DNA of 64,000 bases from Fomitopsis serialis (GCF_022376445.1 NW_025954962.1:1426001-1490000), one strand, 5' to 3'. Positions 12,177 to 24,600 are shown, numbered from the stretch's first letter. Program-made: numbers and translations. Notes: generated from the sequence alone by a model not told the origin.

Positions 12177-12557
12177 ATCCAGACAATATCTTGTCTTGCC
12201 GACTTCCCGTTGGCCCTCACACGACCTTTACTCTTCATATCGCTACCGTTATCTCTCCACCTTCTGTTTCCTTGTCTGATCTATATGGTTCTCATGGTAC
12301 ATGTATTTGCTTCTACTATTACAGTGGACACCGATTCCATCGTTTGCTGAGGATGAACACGTCTAGCAGCGATGGAATGATAGACATTTAGTGTGGATGA
12401 TGTACAAGATCTACGTACGGCGGCGGGACTGCGTCGTGAGGATTATCCTGTGTTGCGCTGTCAGGTACACGGTACGGTGGAGGAGCATGTCCGTGTTCCT
12501 CGTGTTCAGCGTCCACATCCAATGCATGGTCATCAGTGTCTGCTAACTGTAACGAGT
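12177..12557. other. Convergent intergenic region
   Basis: This lies between the stop codons of the Rab5 and arrestin-like genes. It holds 3' untranslated sequence of both. Nothing else was recognised. Confidence 0.4.
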
Positions 12558-14363
12558 TCATGCGCGAGGGGGATGCGATCTAGGTGACTGGTGCGTGCCC
12601 TCGGGGTCTCTGAAGTCCGAGTCTATCGAAGGCGGCGGGTCTGAGGGGTCGTCCATGGGAGGCGGAGGAGGCGGTGGGGGTTCCGCCAACGGATTGTCGG
12701 GACGGTCGAGGCCCAGCGCGAGACCCATCGCTTCGATAGCCGCAGTCGGGTTCATGCTCGCCAGCGGTGTTACGTCGTATCCCGCGAGGCCATCTCGACG
12801 GTGGGCGGCGGCGTGAAGGAACGGTCCATGTCCGCATAGCCGTCGAAGTGTTCCGACGGCGGGAAGCCAAACAAGACGCCCTCACCGTCGGTGACGGCGT
12901 TCGGCTGCGCCATCGGCGGGGGGCCATCGTCGGGTCCTCGTTCGACGGGATGTAGATCTCCTGCTCCGACTCGAGGAACGTGGGCAGCCGCGACGAGTGG
13001 ACGCCTGGGGCGCGGAGAAGAACGGCGGGGGCGCCTCGCGCTCTTCGAAGGGCGGGGGTGCGCTGTGGTAGCTGGGGCCGGCCTCGCCCTCCTCGTAGCG
13101 CGGCACGTCGTTGTCCTCGATCCTGTTCGTGCGCGCCGGCGGCCGGTCGTGCTTCTTGTGGTAGGCGGTGTCCATGGACTCCTCCACCTGGGGCAACGCC
13201 GCCGTGGGCGGGAGCAGCACGATGGGGAACTCCAGGGTGGATACGCGCTCCGTGTGCGACGCCATGTTCATGAACGCCACATGGACACGAAGGCGGAAGG
13301 AGACCGAGTGCAACAGCGTCGTCTGGGTGATGGCGGCGCATTCGACGGTGTCCGGCGCGTAGTAGTCTTCTGCAGGCAAGTCCCGCGTTTGCATGGCCAG
13401 CGGGGAGCCCACTGGTGGGTGAAGAATGAGGCGGATGTTGAGCGGCCGTGCGGGGTGCAGGCGACACGCAGCGCCTGACAGGGCGATGACCTTCTGCTCT
13501 CCTGGCACAGCAGGCACCGTCTTCGCATCCGACGGTTGTGTCGACGATGACGGCTCGCCAGCGGGGTGTGCTGGAGCGACCGAGCCAGTTGAGAACTCGT
13601 CTCGGTGCTCGTCCGCACCCGCACGCTTCGGACCAGCTCTGCGCGGACGTTCCGGAGCCTCAGTCCGCGTTCCACGACCAACTCTCGCTCGGGAACAGGA
13701 ACAGTGAGGTACACCGGTATCGGCTCGCCACCTTGAACGTCGTCCGCGGCAGCTGCACCTTCACCGCGTAGGCTCCGCGAGCTCCCTCATCTCCGGGGCG
13801 ACCATGCACACGTGCGAGTGCGACGTATACCGGCGGGTGTGGACCAGCACCGACTTCGTAAGCGCGGGCGCACGCCCCCCGCCGCGTAGACGTTCGCGGT
13901 GAGCGTGTGCGAGAGCGAGGAGCGCAGCGAGTGGATGCACTGCGCCGTGTCGGTGGTCAGCGGGATCGCGAACGGGAAGCTCGCGCGCCGGTCCTCGGAG
14001 CTCGACGAGCAGAGCACGACCTCCGTGTCCCCGAGCTCGATCTCCGTCTCGTATGCGACCTCCACCGAGCGCAGGGACATCGTACTGCAGCACCCAACCA
14101 TGTCAGCGAGCGAACCGTGCAGGTTACGATGGCAGACGTACATCTCTCCCAGCGGAAGCCGTCCGCGCATTTCAGCTGGAGCTCGCCCTCGATCGCGGCG
14201 TGTCGCCGTCCGCGCCCAGATACCCTGCTTGGAAGCTGACGTCGTTGCCCGTGGGGATGATGATGATCTGCGGCTCGACGACTGCACCCGTCCCGTCCGA
14301 GCGCGTCTCGTCGTCCGCGGGGTCGGGCGAGTAGCTCGGGGGCGGTTCCGCGTCCGTAGTCAT
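12558..14363 (-). CDS. Arrestin-like (alpha-arrestin/ART family) adaptor
   Basis: The start at 14363 gives MTTDAEPPPSYSPD. This contains a PPSY motif, the docking site for WW domains of Nedd4/Rsp5 ubiquitin ligases. The arrestin-N core follows: FQAGYLGADGD, AAIEGELQLKC, VAYETEIELGDTEVVL, FPFAIPLTTDTAQCIHSL, SLSHTLTANVYA and VLVHTRRYTSHSHVC. A C-terminal arrestin-like half reads VPVPERELVVERGLRLRN, LRVHVAFMNMASHTER and LEFPIVLLPP. The tail is Pro/Glu-rich with a PPPPPPPP run and ends at 12558. Alpha-arrestins carry plasma-membrane transporters to ubiquitin-dependent endocytosis. Reading through needs single-base repairs near 14201 (GDT/AAIEGEL) and in the C run at 13875-13880, plus one or two introns. 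The family call is sound; the cargo is unknown. Confidence 0.7.
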
Positions 14364-15642
14364 TGTACTTGCACAACAGTGGTCCTGAGTGTCGCAGTGG
14401 TGGTACAGGTGGACTGGGCTCGAGGATGAGTAAGATGAGGCTAGAGAGGCGAAGGCTGTATAACGGAGTCGGGAAATAGGGAGCGCTCCATGATCATAGG
14501 GAACAAATGGGAGTCGAGCCAAGCGTATCGGACGACCGATGTGCGCTCCGGGGCGTTTCACCAGATCTTTCTCGGCTGTACAATGTGTCAAGAGCGGCAG
14601 GGCTTACTACAAGATCTTGACATCTCAAACTCTCAACGTGCAAACGTTCCTTGTCCAGCACAAGTTCAACGCACGAAATCATTTAACTATCGAGAATATG
14701 GGTATTCTGTTTACATACACCAAGTCACACGAATGGTTGTAACCGAACGATTCCTCCAAAGAAGGGACACGAAGATTTTGGACACTACATGGTATCGCGA
14801 ATGCAGAAAAGTCGGCGCCGATACCGGACCACATTGACAGCCCTGCGCAGTTACGGTCGAACGCCGCCGTCACTAAACTGAGTAAGCCTACATCCACAAC
14901 TTGAAAAATTTGCCCACAGTCAATCTCGCGCCGACACAGCAACGCCGGGGCGCATGTCAATCTGCGACGTCAGATTGGACTGAGGAGCGGGCTGACCACG
15001 ATCTTGGCTACGATTTGACCTCGACGCGCCGTGGGATGCCCGGCTGCGCAAGGATACCTTAGTAGCCGTTCAGCGCGCGGTCACACAAGGAGAGAGGATG
15101 GGGATGGACGGGGAATGGATTACGGGCATACTGGCCTGAGTACATCTGTTCGGAACATCACCGTCAACATCCATTCGATGCACGGTCTGGATAGCCTTGC
15201 CTGGGTGTATCAATACTACTGAGGGAACATGATATGAACGTGTCCCCGGAAGGCGTCGATGCGCTGGGCACCTCATGCGAGGGATGATGCTCGCTGAGGA
15301 TAGATGATCTCGGGAGATTGATCTTGGCTACACATTGACCTCGCACAACCACGGGGAGAGGTAGACGAGGCTTCGATAGAGCCTGATGGTCGCGAGCTGT
15401 GCTGGACACTGCTGGTTGCGATCTAGGGAATACAGATATATTGCGCACACCTGTGCGGATGGTGAGTAGGGTAGGAGTGAGCACCTCCGACGCACCTAAA
15501 AATACACAAGCATTGGCGGGGATATCGCGAAAACATACCATCTTCCTCCATGCAGTGCACAGGACAGCGACCCAGCTCCGAACTCAGTTTCAAAGCCTGC
15601 ATGAGCTGGTCAGGCAAAAAAGCAGAGACGTAGAGATTGCCT
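14364..15642. other. Long intergenic stretch without a supported gene
   Basis: About 1.3 kb between the arrestin-like start and the 3' end of the DUF1764 gene. Several open frames of 60-120 codons exist but show no domain, no intron logic and no codon pattern like the neighbours. A 24-bp imperfect direct repeat (GATCTTGGCTAC, 3-4 variable bases, TTGACCTCG) occurs at 15000 and 15320. Confidence 0.4.
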
Positions 15643-16206
15643 CTACTGACAGCAATCACATCGAACGGACACAACGGCGTGTCTGGCAGAAAAAAAGTCA
15701 GCGAATGCGGAACGCTGCGCTTCGAGAAAACTCCGCTTACCACCACCTTCATTAGAGATCCCTAGTTCGTCCTCTTTAAATATGGCAAAGCCTTCCTCGG
15801 TTTTCCGTCCTGTGGGGCGTTTCAGCGACGGGGGAAGGAAAATGACGACAAACGTACTGGGCCCGTTGCCTCTCGAGTCCTTGAACCGCGCTTCGTCTTC
15901 CTTGTTTTTGCTGCGGGTTTTCTTCGCTACTGCGGTGCCAGCGGCGAGCTTTTCCAGCTTGGCTGCCTTTATTGACTTTGGCGGGCCGACCGGTGTTGGG
16001 GTGACTGACGGGTCGAGCACGGTCTCTGGTACTCGACGCTTGGCAGGCTGTGGTTCATCGTCGCCATCTTCGGCCTCGCGCTTTCTCTTCGCAGACTTGT
16101 CCTTCTTCTTCTTTGACTTTTTCGGAGGTTGTGTGGAGGAGGACGCAGCAGGCACGGTGGCCTTGGGTTTTGCAGCAAAGATGTCGTCGATTTCCGAGGC
16201 GGGCAT
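15643..16206 (-). CDS. DUF1764 family small basic protein
   Basis: The start at 16206 gives MPASEIDDIFAAKPK, the family's N-terminal motif. A Lys-rich segment (KKSKKKKDKSAKRKR) and a variable Pro/Ala linker follow. The conserved C-terminal half reads ARFKDSRG, GRKTEEGFAIFKEDELGI. After a 60-nt intron it gives DTPLCPFD. The family normally ends in a compact Cys motif (CPFDCDCC plus one residue). Here the last bases read CPFD in one frame and CDCCQ-stop in the next, so one base is missing near 15660. The proteins are nuclear/nucleolar-looking and of unknown function. Its start faces the Swi1 gene across about 210 bp. Confidence 0.75.
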   Translation of the reverse strand: MPASEIDDIFAAKPKATVPAASSSTQPPKKSKKKKDKSAKRKREAEDGDDEPQPAKRRVPETVLDPSVTPTPVGPPKSIKAAKLEKLAAGTAVAKKTRSKNKEDEARFKDSRGNGPSTFVVIFLPPSLKRPTGRKTEEGFAIFKEDELGISNEGGGKRSFLEAQRSAFADFFSARHAVVSVRCDCCQ

Positions 16207-16416
16207 GAGGCGCGTGGTGGGGGTCACGGGAAGAGCGACGGGCGGCTAGGTGGCTCGGGGGGTGCCATTGATGGGGAGGTCCCTCACGCCCTCGAGGCCT
16301 GCGCGCGGCCAAGCCAGAGAACACTGGTCAGCGGAAAGACCCAAGCCCAGAACGAGTGGATACGCATTGAATCGCAGATGTGAGTGCAGCGTCTCCGCCT
16401 GGGGCATGCGCAGCTG

Positions 16417-19400
16417 ATGGGGGTGGGCAGGCAGCAGAACGGGGCGATGTCGCTGGGTGGCGAGGGCGGGTACGGGGCGGGCGGGGGGTTCGGGGGGCTG
16501 GACGCGTTCACGGCGAAGCAGATGGCAGCGCTGCAGGCGACGTCGCTGGCGAAGGCGGGGAACCGGTCTGCGCCTGGCGGAACTTCGGTGCCTTATTTCG
16601 GGGGATTGTTGACACCCCAATCACAGACTTCGGGGCCTCCAGCTCTCCCGCCCCCGGACGCCGCACCGCCACAGCTGGCCGCGGTGAGTGGCCCGCCTGC
16701 CGCCTCATGCGAACGCTCATCTCCCCATTTGGCCCAGCCCCCCATGGCCCACCCTAACCCGAACGCGGCCCTCCACCAGATGCAGCAGCTCCAGAAGAGG
16801 CGTCAGTTCCTCGGCGGCCTCGCCGCAGTCCACTCCCGCAGCAACCCCCTCCCCCCCGACCTCGTCGGCGTCCCGTGGCCCCAGGGCTACGACCCCGCCG
16901 CGTCCCCCTGGAAGCCCCTCGATGTCTCCCGCGCAGACCTCGGCGTCATCCGCCTCGCAGGCAAGGACGTCGATCTCTACAAGTTGTGGGTCCTTGTCCT
17001 CCAGGGCGGTGGCGGACACAAGGTGCGTCTCGGATCTATCCGCCCCCGGCCTCTCCTCATGACCCCGTCCCCCGCCCCCGCAGGTCAACCAGCAGGGCCT
17101 CTGGCCCGTCGTCCTCCGCCAGCTCGACCTTCCCGAGCACTTCCCCGAGCCCCAGCAGCATGGCCAGCCCGTCGCACCCATCGTCGCCCGATACTACATG
17201 ATGATCGTCGGGCCCTTCGAGGAGGCGTACCGCAGGAACATGCGCGAGCAGCAAATGCGCGCCGCCGCACAGCAAGGTGCGCAGCAGATGCCAGCCAATC
17301 CCAGGGCCCGCTGCCGACGGCCTGCCGGGCCCGTCCAACATGAGCACCATGCCAGGCATGCCCGCAGACACAAGCATGAACATGGGTGCCATGGGACCCT
17401 CCATGTCGTCAGGATCGTCCCAGATGCTCGACAGCGCGGCCCCGAATCAGATATCCCCCACGAATGTTTCCCATACGCCGCAGCTCGCGCAACACTCCCC
17501 CGTTGCCGGGCTAAATGCGGCTGCCGGCATGAGCACATCCTCTAGCTTGACACAGCACATGACCCGATCAACTTCGAGCCTCGGACCCAGTTCCATTGTG
17601 GGACAGGAACTCAACGGCGCTGACGCCGACCAGGAGGCAAACAGTCGCAAGCGCAAACTGGGAGAAGCCGAGGATTTAGATCCAAAACGCGTCAGGCAGA
17701 AGACAGGTGCGTACTATATAACTTCCCTGCAGTCCGCACGACTGACCCCTTCTCTAGGCAGCGCAGACGCCTCTGACATGCGGGCCGTGAGTATTCCCTC
17801 TATCCCTGCGAGCCCGCTGCATCCCTGACCATATACCTTTGCCGTAGTCCGTCCCCCCAGCCGGGCCGCAGAACGGCCATGCCGCACAGCCTACGCCAGG
17901 GGCGCGTGTGATCAAGCAGCCGTCAAGACGCAAGATTGAATACGTGCCGCTAGGCAGGCCCATCGAAACCGCTGGTGGGAGGGATGTCGAGGCAATCCAG
18001 CATGAGCTCCTGCGCGCTAGCCATCGGCCGCTCAAAGACATGAACGAATGGGGCCAGGTCGACATTGACGCCCTGACGATGTCCTACGTTCACGGCTGAC
18101 GACGGAATTATCTTATGCGCTGACCACGTTCACCATGCTCAGTCTCATGCGGTATCCCCACAAAGACACGGGCTTCCCGATCTTGCAAGCCCCAGAGCTG
18201 CTGGAGGAGGCGCTCGACTTGCTGGAGGATGTCGCGTTTGACGACGACGACGACGACGACGACGCGTCTATAACGTCCCTACCGGAGGGGCGTATCCGGA
18301 CACACAAGGAACTGGTGAACGGCGTAGTAGAGGAGGGCTCACGGCCGTTCGCGGCCCTGGAGCCAAAACAGGGTTGGCGGGATCCTGACTTGGGTCCGCG
18401 TCCGCGTACCGGCGAGACGGTACTGACTGTGACGAACATCCTCCGAAATCTCTCCAACATGGCCGACAACCAAGACCACCTCGCAAAACACGAACGGTTA
18501 CTATCCATCATCCTTCGTCTGTGTTGTCTAGTACCGTCGGACGATCCGAATTCGCTGCCTCGCCCGCCTCAAAAGTGCTTTCGCTGCAGGATCTACTCAC
18601 ATTGCGAAAGGACGTCGTTCACATTCTTGTCAACATCGCCGGGAACATCACGTTCTCTTCCGCGTCACCTCCTCCAAAACAAGACGTCCTGAATGCGCGC
18701 CGCGCGTTTGAGCTCCTGGCCTCCTACCTAGTGGACCCAGTCGAAGCTGTCCCGCCCTTCGCCAGCATGCTCATGTCTGGCATACCACCCGCCGTCCACC
18801 ACCCCAAACCGCCACGCTCGCAGACACCACGCTCGAGGCCTTCACGCGCCTCTTCCAGCCCGACGACAACCGGCGCCTGCTCTCCAGGGCCGTCTCGCAA
18901 GAGTGGCTCTGGACGCTGATGGAGTCGCTCGTGCACCGGCTGCCCGTGTCCGACAACGACTTCCAGGTCGTCATGCGCGACGTGTGGCTCGGCTTCGTCG
19001 AGAAGCTGGTGATGGCGATCTACGCGCTCGCGTTCCTCGCGCCGCCGCCGCTCAAGCGGCGCATCAAGACGGACCGCAGCCTCGGGTTCGCGAAGGTGCT
19101 CCTGCGGCTCGTGAAGAAGTTCTCGATCTACTCGCCGCCCGAGGCGCGCATGTACTTCATCATCTCCGTGCGCCGCGCGATCGAGGCGATGCGCCTCGTC
19201 GACGACGCGTCGGACTCGTTCGACACCGCGCAGACCCCCGCGGGCACGACGCTCATGTTCGGCATGGGCTATGGCGAGCACGGCGAGAGCAGGCCGCAGC
19301 GCGGGATGGGGCTGCTGAGCGGGTATCAGGACGAGATTACGTGGAGCCTGATGTTGCAGCGCGAGGTCGTCACGGACGACTTGATGTTCTCGGAGCTGGA

Positions 19401-19449
19401 GAGTTTGGTCAGGGTGGATAAGAGCACGTCTGTGCTGCCTGTCTCATGA
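16417..19449 (+). CDS. swi1: SWI/SNF chromatin-remodelling subunit Swi1 (ARID1-like)
   Basis: The first half holds an ARID DNA-binding domain split by one intron: KDVDLYKLWVLVLQGGGGHK, then VNQQGLWPVVLRQL and VARYYMMIVGPFEEAY. A Met/Ser/Gly-rich linker and a basic stretch (NSRKRKLGEAEDLDPKRVRQ) follow. The conserved C-terminal armadillo-like half then reads KIEYVPLGRPIETAGGRD, LTTELSYALTTFTMLSLM, LLTLRKDVVHILVNIAGN, LVHRLPVSDNDFQVV, FSIYSPPEARMYFIISVRRA and ELESLVRV. This is the ARID1/BAF250_C plan of the subunit that targets SWI/SNF to DNA. The ATG at 16417 is the first in frame, but an upstream exon is possible. Single-base losses are needed at about 17300, 18085 and 18802. A fourth shift near 18550 could instead be a weak intron. 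Confidence 0.8.
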
Positions 19450-19608
19450 GTCGATCTACGCTTGCTTTGTTGTTGTCACACTATAAGTACATATGTATCA
19501 GTATTGTATTAGATTCCGACCTGACTATGGTATGACCACGAAACCGCTCCTTCCTCGAGATACAAATGATACAAGACACCGGACGACGTCGACGCGCACG
19601 TCTCTCGA

Positions 19609-22600
19609 TTATGAGGGTCTCCCTGGGCGGTCGAAGATGGTGACCTTGCCTGACATCTCCCCTCTGAGAACGAGAAGCTGTCAGGATCCGTCAATTGAAG
19701 GACGATAATTTGGGGACTCACGTCACAAGAGGCATCTCATTCGCAGAGACGTCTCCGAGGGAGAAGTGCCCCAAATCGTGTTCGCACCGCGCAATAGGCA
19801 GGCCGTTGTTCGGATCGTTATCAGCCAGCCGGACGTCCCACAGTCGAACGCAGCCTACGGGACAATCAGCCACAACGCTGCATATCAGAGTGAGGACGCA
19901 TTGCTCACCGTCAGAGCCGCCGGTGACGAGCCCCAAGCCTGCCGGGTGTCCCTCTACCCACTGCGCCTCCACGACGCCGTACACGTCCTTCGTGTACGCG
20001 AGCACGTTGCCCGGGTCGTGCGTGAACGCGTGCAGCTTCCCGCGGCCCAGGAACCGCGCGTCGTACACGTCCGTCGTGTTGTCGTCCCGCGCGAGCGCGA
20101 GGTACACGCCGTCCGGGCTGAATTTCATCGACGTCACGCTCTGCTGGAAGGTGTCCAGCTGGAGCGTGTGCGCAGGCCGTGTGTTGAGGCGCTGGCCGTC
20201 GAACAGGTAGAGCGTGTGTGCGCGCTTGGCGGGTTTGGTCGCAATGGCCACGAAGGTGCCTGCCGTGCACGAGGCGTCAGGAGAGGGAGGCACTACGAGG
20301 TTAGCTGACGTACCTGCTGGGTGCACGGCGATGGAGTCCCCGGCTTCCTGGATCTCCATGGTGCATACCACACGCGCGGTGGTGACGTCGAACACCTTGT
20401 GCGTACCGGCGTATGCCTTCTCCGCCTTCGTCATGGACGAAGCGAACAGCTTGTCCGACAGCGACCCGTACCCCATGCGATGTCGCCCGTTTCGTCAGTG
20501 TTCTTCCGTGAAAGTCGAAGGTGGCTCTTTATTTGGGTCTCCCCCTCATCTCGAAGCAGGTAGACGGATCTATAGAAGAATGAGGAAGGTTCTGTGTCGT
20601 TGGGAACCTGTATTTACTTACCCGTCGTGGGCACCCATGGCCAAGAGCGGGTCGCCGGGTTTGAACAAGAGCTTGCCCATGGTGCAGTCGTATTGCTCTG
20701 TAACATGTCTCATCAATGGAGGAGATCAGACAAGGCTCGAATGCCGTTACCCGTGTGAAGCAGTCCGCGGGGCTCTTCTTCTTTCTCTTCGCCTGCTCCG
20801 CCTTCGCCTTGACCTCCCTCGCCTTGACCTTGACCTGCTTCGCCTTCACCTTCATTTTCATTGGCATCGTCTTCAGGTAACTCTTCGCAGTCCCAAATGC
20901 GTACCGTGCGATCATTCGCGCTGGAAACTATCCGAGTGGGACTAGAAGGAAGACGCGAATGACTGAGCTGGGCCGGAACTGATGCACGACTGAGTACAAA
21001 CGTACAAGGCGGGGTTAAACTGTACGTCCTGAACTCCGTAGTGCTTCTCCGCTGCATTGAGTGACGACGATAACGGTAAGTCTCAACAGCACGAATGAAG
21101 CTCACTCACCAGGATTGAGCGATCTGGACACGGCGTCCGCGTCGTAGCCGTCCAGCACCCGCTGATGGGCATGTAGTGTGTACTCTGTCTCACGGGATCA
21201 GCATCAGCCACTTCCTTGAGTTCGATATTGCCCTACGTTTTCCCTCATACCACACCGAGAGCGTGCCTTCCCGGTTGTACGGATCGATAGTGGACAGCTC
21301 GAGCGGATCTATCGATTGTCAGCTAAATCGTTCGTAGATTGAGCAGGTGGTGGCTTGCCTTCGTCCCCACCAGAAGCCGCGCTCGCAATAGCGATAATCC
21401 CGTTTTTCTGTACAATGCGGTTGACAGCTTGATTGTGGGCGTCAGGATACATGATACCCCGTTGCAGCCACGATTGCTTACCGCCGGGCGCGTGCGCGAG
21501 ATTCATTACTGGCTGGAGGCCGCGAAGGATCGCGAAGTTGTCCGTACGACGCCTACGATACCCATGTAACTGCCAAACGCATCAGCCTCGTCCCTGCCTA
21601 CAAATCTGATGCGTGGGCATGCGTACCGATGTCCAGATATATGACTGCCCGTAGTAATCTTGGGCTGTGGGCACTGTAGTACGCTCAGCTGCGCTGATCT
21701 TCCCTCGTAACTGACGCCTCCGACTGATGTCTGGGACAGCCAGCGGTTGGGAAGAGACGGACATCGACGCCAACCTAGTGTATAGTTCTTCATCGTCCCA
21801 CTCGCGCGATTGTTCGTGCGGCAGCGCTGGTGACCACTGTAGGACACGAAAAGGATCAGAGTCCGTGCCACTGTGGCACGAGTGGCGAGACTGACATTAG
21901 CACTCCTGTTGAGATTGAGCGCGTCATGGAGAACGGCGTAGTCATCTTCGGAGTCGTATGCCTTGTCGTCTTCATCTCCTCGTGCTGGGGAAGAGCCAGA
22001 AGGTAGGAATTCCGGGAAGTCTTGGTCCAACCACGTCTCCCATCCAGGTGTGGTCACGGTGAGTGACCGAGTGTCGCGCGTATGTTCCTGTTCGTTGGAG
22101 ATGGATTGTCTGGCAGGGCTCTCTGTCGTACGTGCTCTCTACAATGCGGGGTACCCATATCAGAGCGGTACACCGTTGAAACAAGCACAACCTACCTTGA
22201 CTTCTCGTTCGTCTTCGCTCGAGTCACCCACATAGATTACGTCCTGAGGTATTGCGGCCGAGGGCGAACGTTGAGTCGACCGGGTGCGTTTCGGTGAACG
22301 GATTGGCATCAATGGGAGTGACTGGCGCTGCTGCGTCCGGCGCTTCTCTTCCTTCTTACGCCGTTTGCTCGTCCCGGGTATCGTGAACTCTCCGGGAGTG
22401 GCACGTTTGGCGCGAGCAGACGGGGAAGTAGGCTATCGAACAGAATGTGATATTCAGCGCGCATTCGAGCATTGACAGGGTTGATCGCACCCTGATTATG
22501 AGTTTCGGCTGTACATGGACTGCCGCCGGTGCATTGACAAGTGTCTAGCAAGGTACGACATAAGATTGCTCGTCCATGATGAACCGAATACAGCATACTC

Positions 22601-22955
22601 ACTTGTCCGACAGCTGTGTGCTCGTGCTGGCTTGCGACATGCTCAAGCTCCGGGGCGCCGAAGAAGTCGAAGTGGTCGACGGCCCGGCCGCACTACTAGA
22701 TGCGCGCTCGTCTTCGCCGTCCGAGGAGACTAAATCGATGATGTCTGGTTTTTTATTTGTATTCTGCTTGATATTTTGCTTGACCGGTGGCGGAGGATAA
22801 TTCGAATAGTCTTGCGTGTTGAGGTAGCCACAGTACACGAGCCCGTCTTCCTCGAGCTTGGTGCTGTGGACCACGCTCTTCGCGAGGTCGACGCGGTGGA
22901 ACCCGACGTATTGGACCTCGTCGTCGTCGGGTTGAGGGCGTTTCTGGGCTGGCAT
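19609..22955 (-). CDS. WD40 beta-propeller protein, function unassigned
   Basis: The start at 22955 gives MPAQKRPQPDDDEVQYVGFH and LVYCGYLNTQDYSNYPPPP, then a Ser/Thr-rich spacer. Propeller blades are recognised from about 21950 onward: SSANDRTVRIWDCEELPEDD (followed by a Glu/Gly-rich insert), MGKLLFKPGDPLLAMGAHDG, DKLFASSMTKAEKAY, KVFDVTTARVVCTMEIQEAG, SVTSMKFSPDGVYLALARDD, TTDVYDARFLGRG, GLVTGGSDG and CVRLWDVRLADNDPNNG. The last short exon reads KVTIFDRPGRPS-stop at 19609. Many small exons make the exact joins uncertain. It resembles a WD40 protein common in basidiomycetes, but I cannot name its role. It is convergent with swi1, and its promoter has been split by the transposon at 23048. 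Confidence 0.65.
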
Positions 22956-23040
22956 GTATTTTGCGGCGAGATGCAGGATGGAAGACGAGCACAAGAGACG
23001 AGTGAAATTGCCGAACCGAAGTCGTTGTTCGTATACGGAC

Positions 23041-23047
23041 CCTGACA
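23041..23047. repeat. Left target-site duplication (CCTGACA)
   Basis: A 7-bp direct repeat identical to 25335-25341, immediately outside the terminal inverted repeat. Confidence 0.75.
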
Positions 23048-23100
23048 CCCAATGGAAAACGCATCTGCTGGGAGATGCGCTGAGCTGCTCGGAGCTGCGC
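23048..23100 (+). repeat. Left terminal inverted repeat of the DNA transposon
   Basis: Matches the reverse complement of 25282-25334 with about five mismatches in 53 bp. It contains ATCTGCTGGGAGATG and CTCGGAGCTGC. Confidence 0.8.
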
Positions 23101-23399
23101 GCGTCGTCGAAAACTGCCCGAATCTGCTCCGAGCTGCTGACGGCTTACAGCAAAGTCACCAAATGACAGCTTCTTAGCGAGTTAACTCATCGTCGTTAGA
23201 GCTTAGAGCTTAATGTCTTTTGCCTCTGAGCTGGGGCTGTAGCCTATCAATATTGCTGTCGAGTCTGCCGTGGACGTCCCCTTGCGTTAAGTACTTACGG
23301 CGACACTGCGCGATGCGCATTATAAGCTAACATTCCCGCCCGCTCTGGTATGACGTAATCTCTTCGCAGCAACGACCGTCGTCGTCGTCGTCTTCCTGC

Positions 23400-24600
23400 C
23401 CCTCTCTCTCATGCTCTTACCACCATCACCTAGTGCTCAATTGCCCGCCGCTTGTCTACTGCTCGCCCGCCGTGCGCTTGCCTGCTCACTTCTTCATTTG
23501 TCTGCACACTTGTCTGCCTGCTCGCCCTCCGGTATGCCTGTCTCATTCGCCTACGCGTCTTTTCGCTTGCCCATGCATATTTTTCACTTTCCACGCGCGT
23601 TCTTGCCTGTCCGCACGTCTCATTCACACATTACATAGCTGGCCATCCACTCGCCCGTTCGTTCCCTAACTGGCTGACTCGCCCACCCGCTTATCCACCT
23701 GTCGGTACTATGACTCGCGGGACCCGTGCACATCGCCGTAAGGATCGCTGGCGCGCCGAGCGACGCGATCTCACGCCCGCCCGCCCACTCTCGTCTTCTG
23801 CCTGATCTTGCCTGGCCACGCTCACAGTGTTGTTCACCACTCGCCCGGCGCCGCGCTCAATCACGCCGTCGTGCCACACAGGCATAGCAAACTAGGCGCG
23901 TCAAGCGTGGGGCACGCAAGAATGCCGGTTTGACCGCGAACGCATCATAAGTGCGTCTCAAGACACACTTGGATGGACGGGAAAGGCCCAGGGACGCGTC
24001 AAAAGCGTCCGCGTTTGGGAACACAATGGATGGGCAAGCATGGTGCGTACACCAATTTCCGAGTGTGCAGCAGACAAACTGTCTGCTCGCCTGGTTCCTC
24101 ATTGAAGTCATTCGCCTCGTTGCCCGCCCGCCCGCTCGTCCGCCCTCTCTCCTGCTTTCCCGCTCGCTCTCCAGCTTGCCAACTCTCTCGCTCACTTGCT
24201 GACTCGCCCACCCGTCGACTTGCACGCTTACTCGCCTGCCCGTTCTCTCAAGTGTACCCGTCTCTTGCCCATTCTCTTACCTGGTGCCTCCCGCTCGTGC
24301 GCCCGCCCGCTCTCTCCCCCGTTCTCTCTCGCTCGCGTGCCCACTCTCTCCCGCGGTCTCTCTTGCCTGCGCACCCGGTCCCCTGCCTAGCCCATCACAC
24401 CCGTTCTGCCTCGCGCACCTGTACTCCCTTGTGCACACATTTGTTCCTCGTTGATTGTGTCTGCTCCGCAGTGGTCACTCCCTTGGTCTTGCTTGTTTGC
24501 TGCCCACTGCTGCTCGCCTGCGTGCTTGTTGTCCGCTCGCCCTGCCTGCCCATTCACTTGCTCGCCTCAGTCGCTCACGCATCTTCTCACTGATCACGGC
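23400..24600. repeat. C/T-rich low-complexity interior of the transposon
   Basis: Strong strand bias: the + strand is dominated by cgcccg, ctcgc, ttgcc and ctgcc words. The open frames across it (up to about 200 codons) give Arg/Ser/Leu/Pro-biased strings without domains and are treated as non-coding. Confidence 0.55.

Noticed and set aside
12580..13467. 295-codon minus-strand frame in the arrestin region
   Set aside because: Arg/Pro/Ala-rich translation in the wrong frame; the correct frames show arrestin-like motifs across the same bases.
16384..16416. Start of Swi1 at 16384
   Set aside because: The codon there is GTG; the first in-frame ATG is 16417, although an upstream exon cannot be excluded.
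23973..24593. 206-codon open frame inside the transposon as a gene
   Set aside because: Composition is that of C/T-rich low-complexity DNA translated in any frame; no domain, no introns, and it lies wholly between the terminal repeats.
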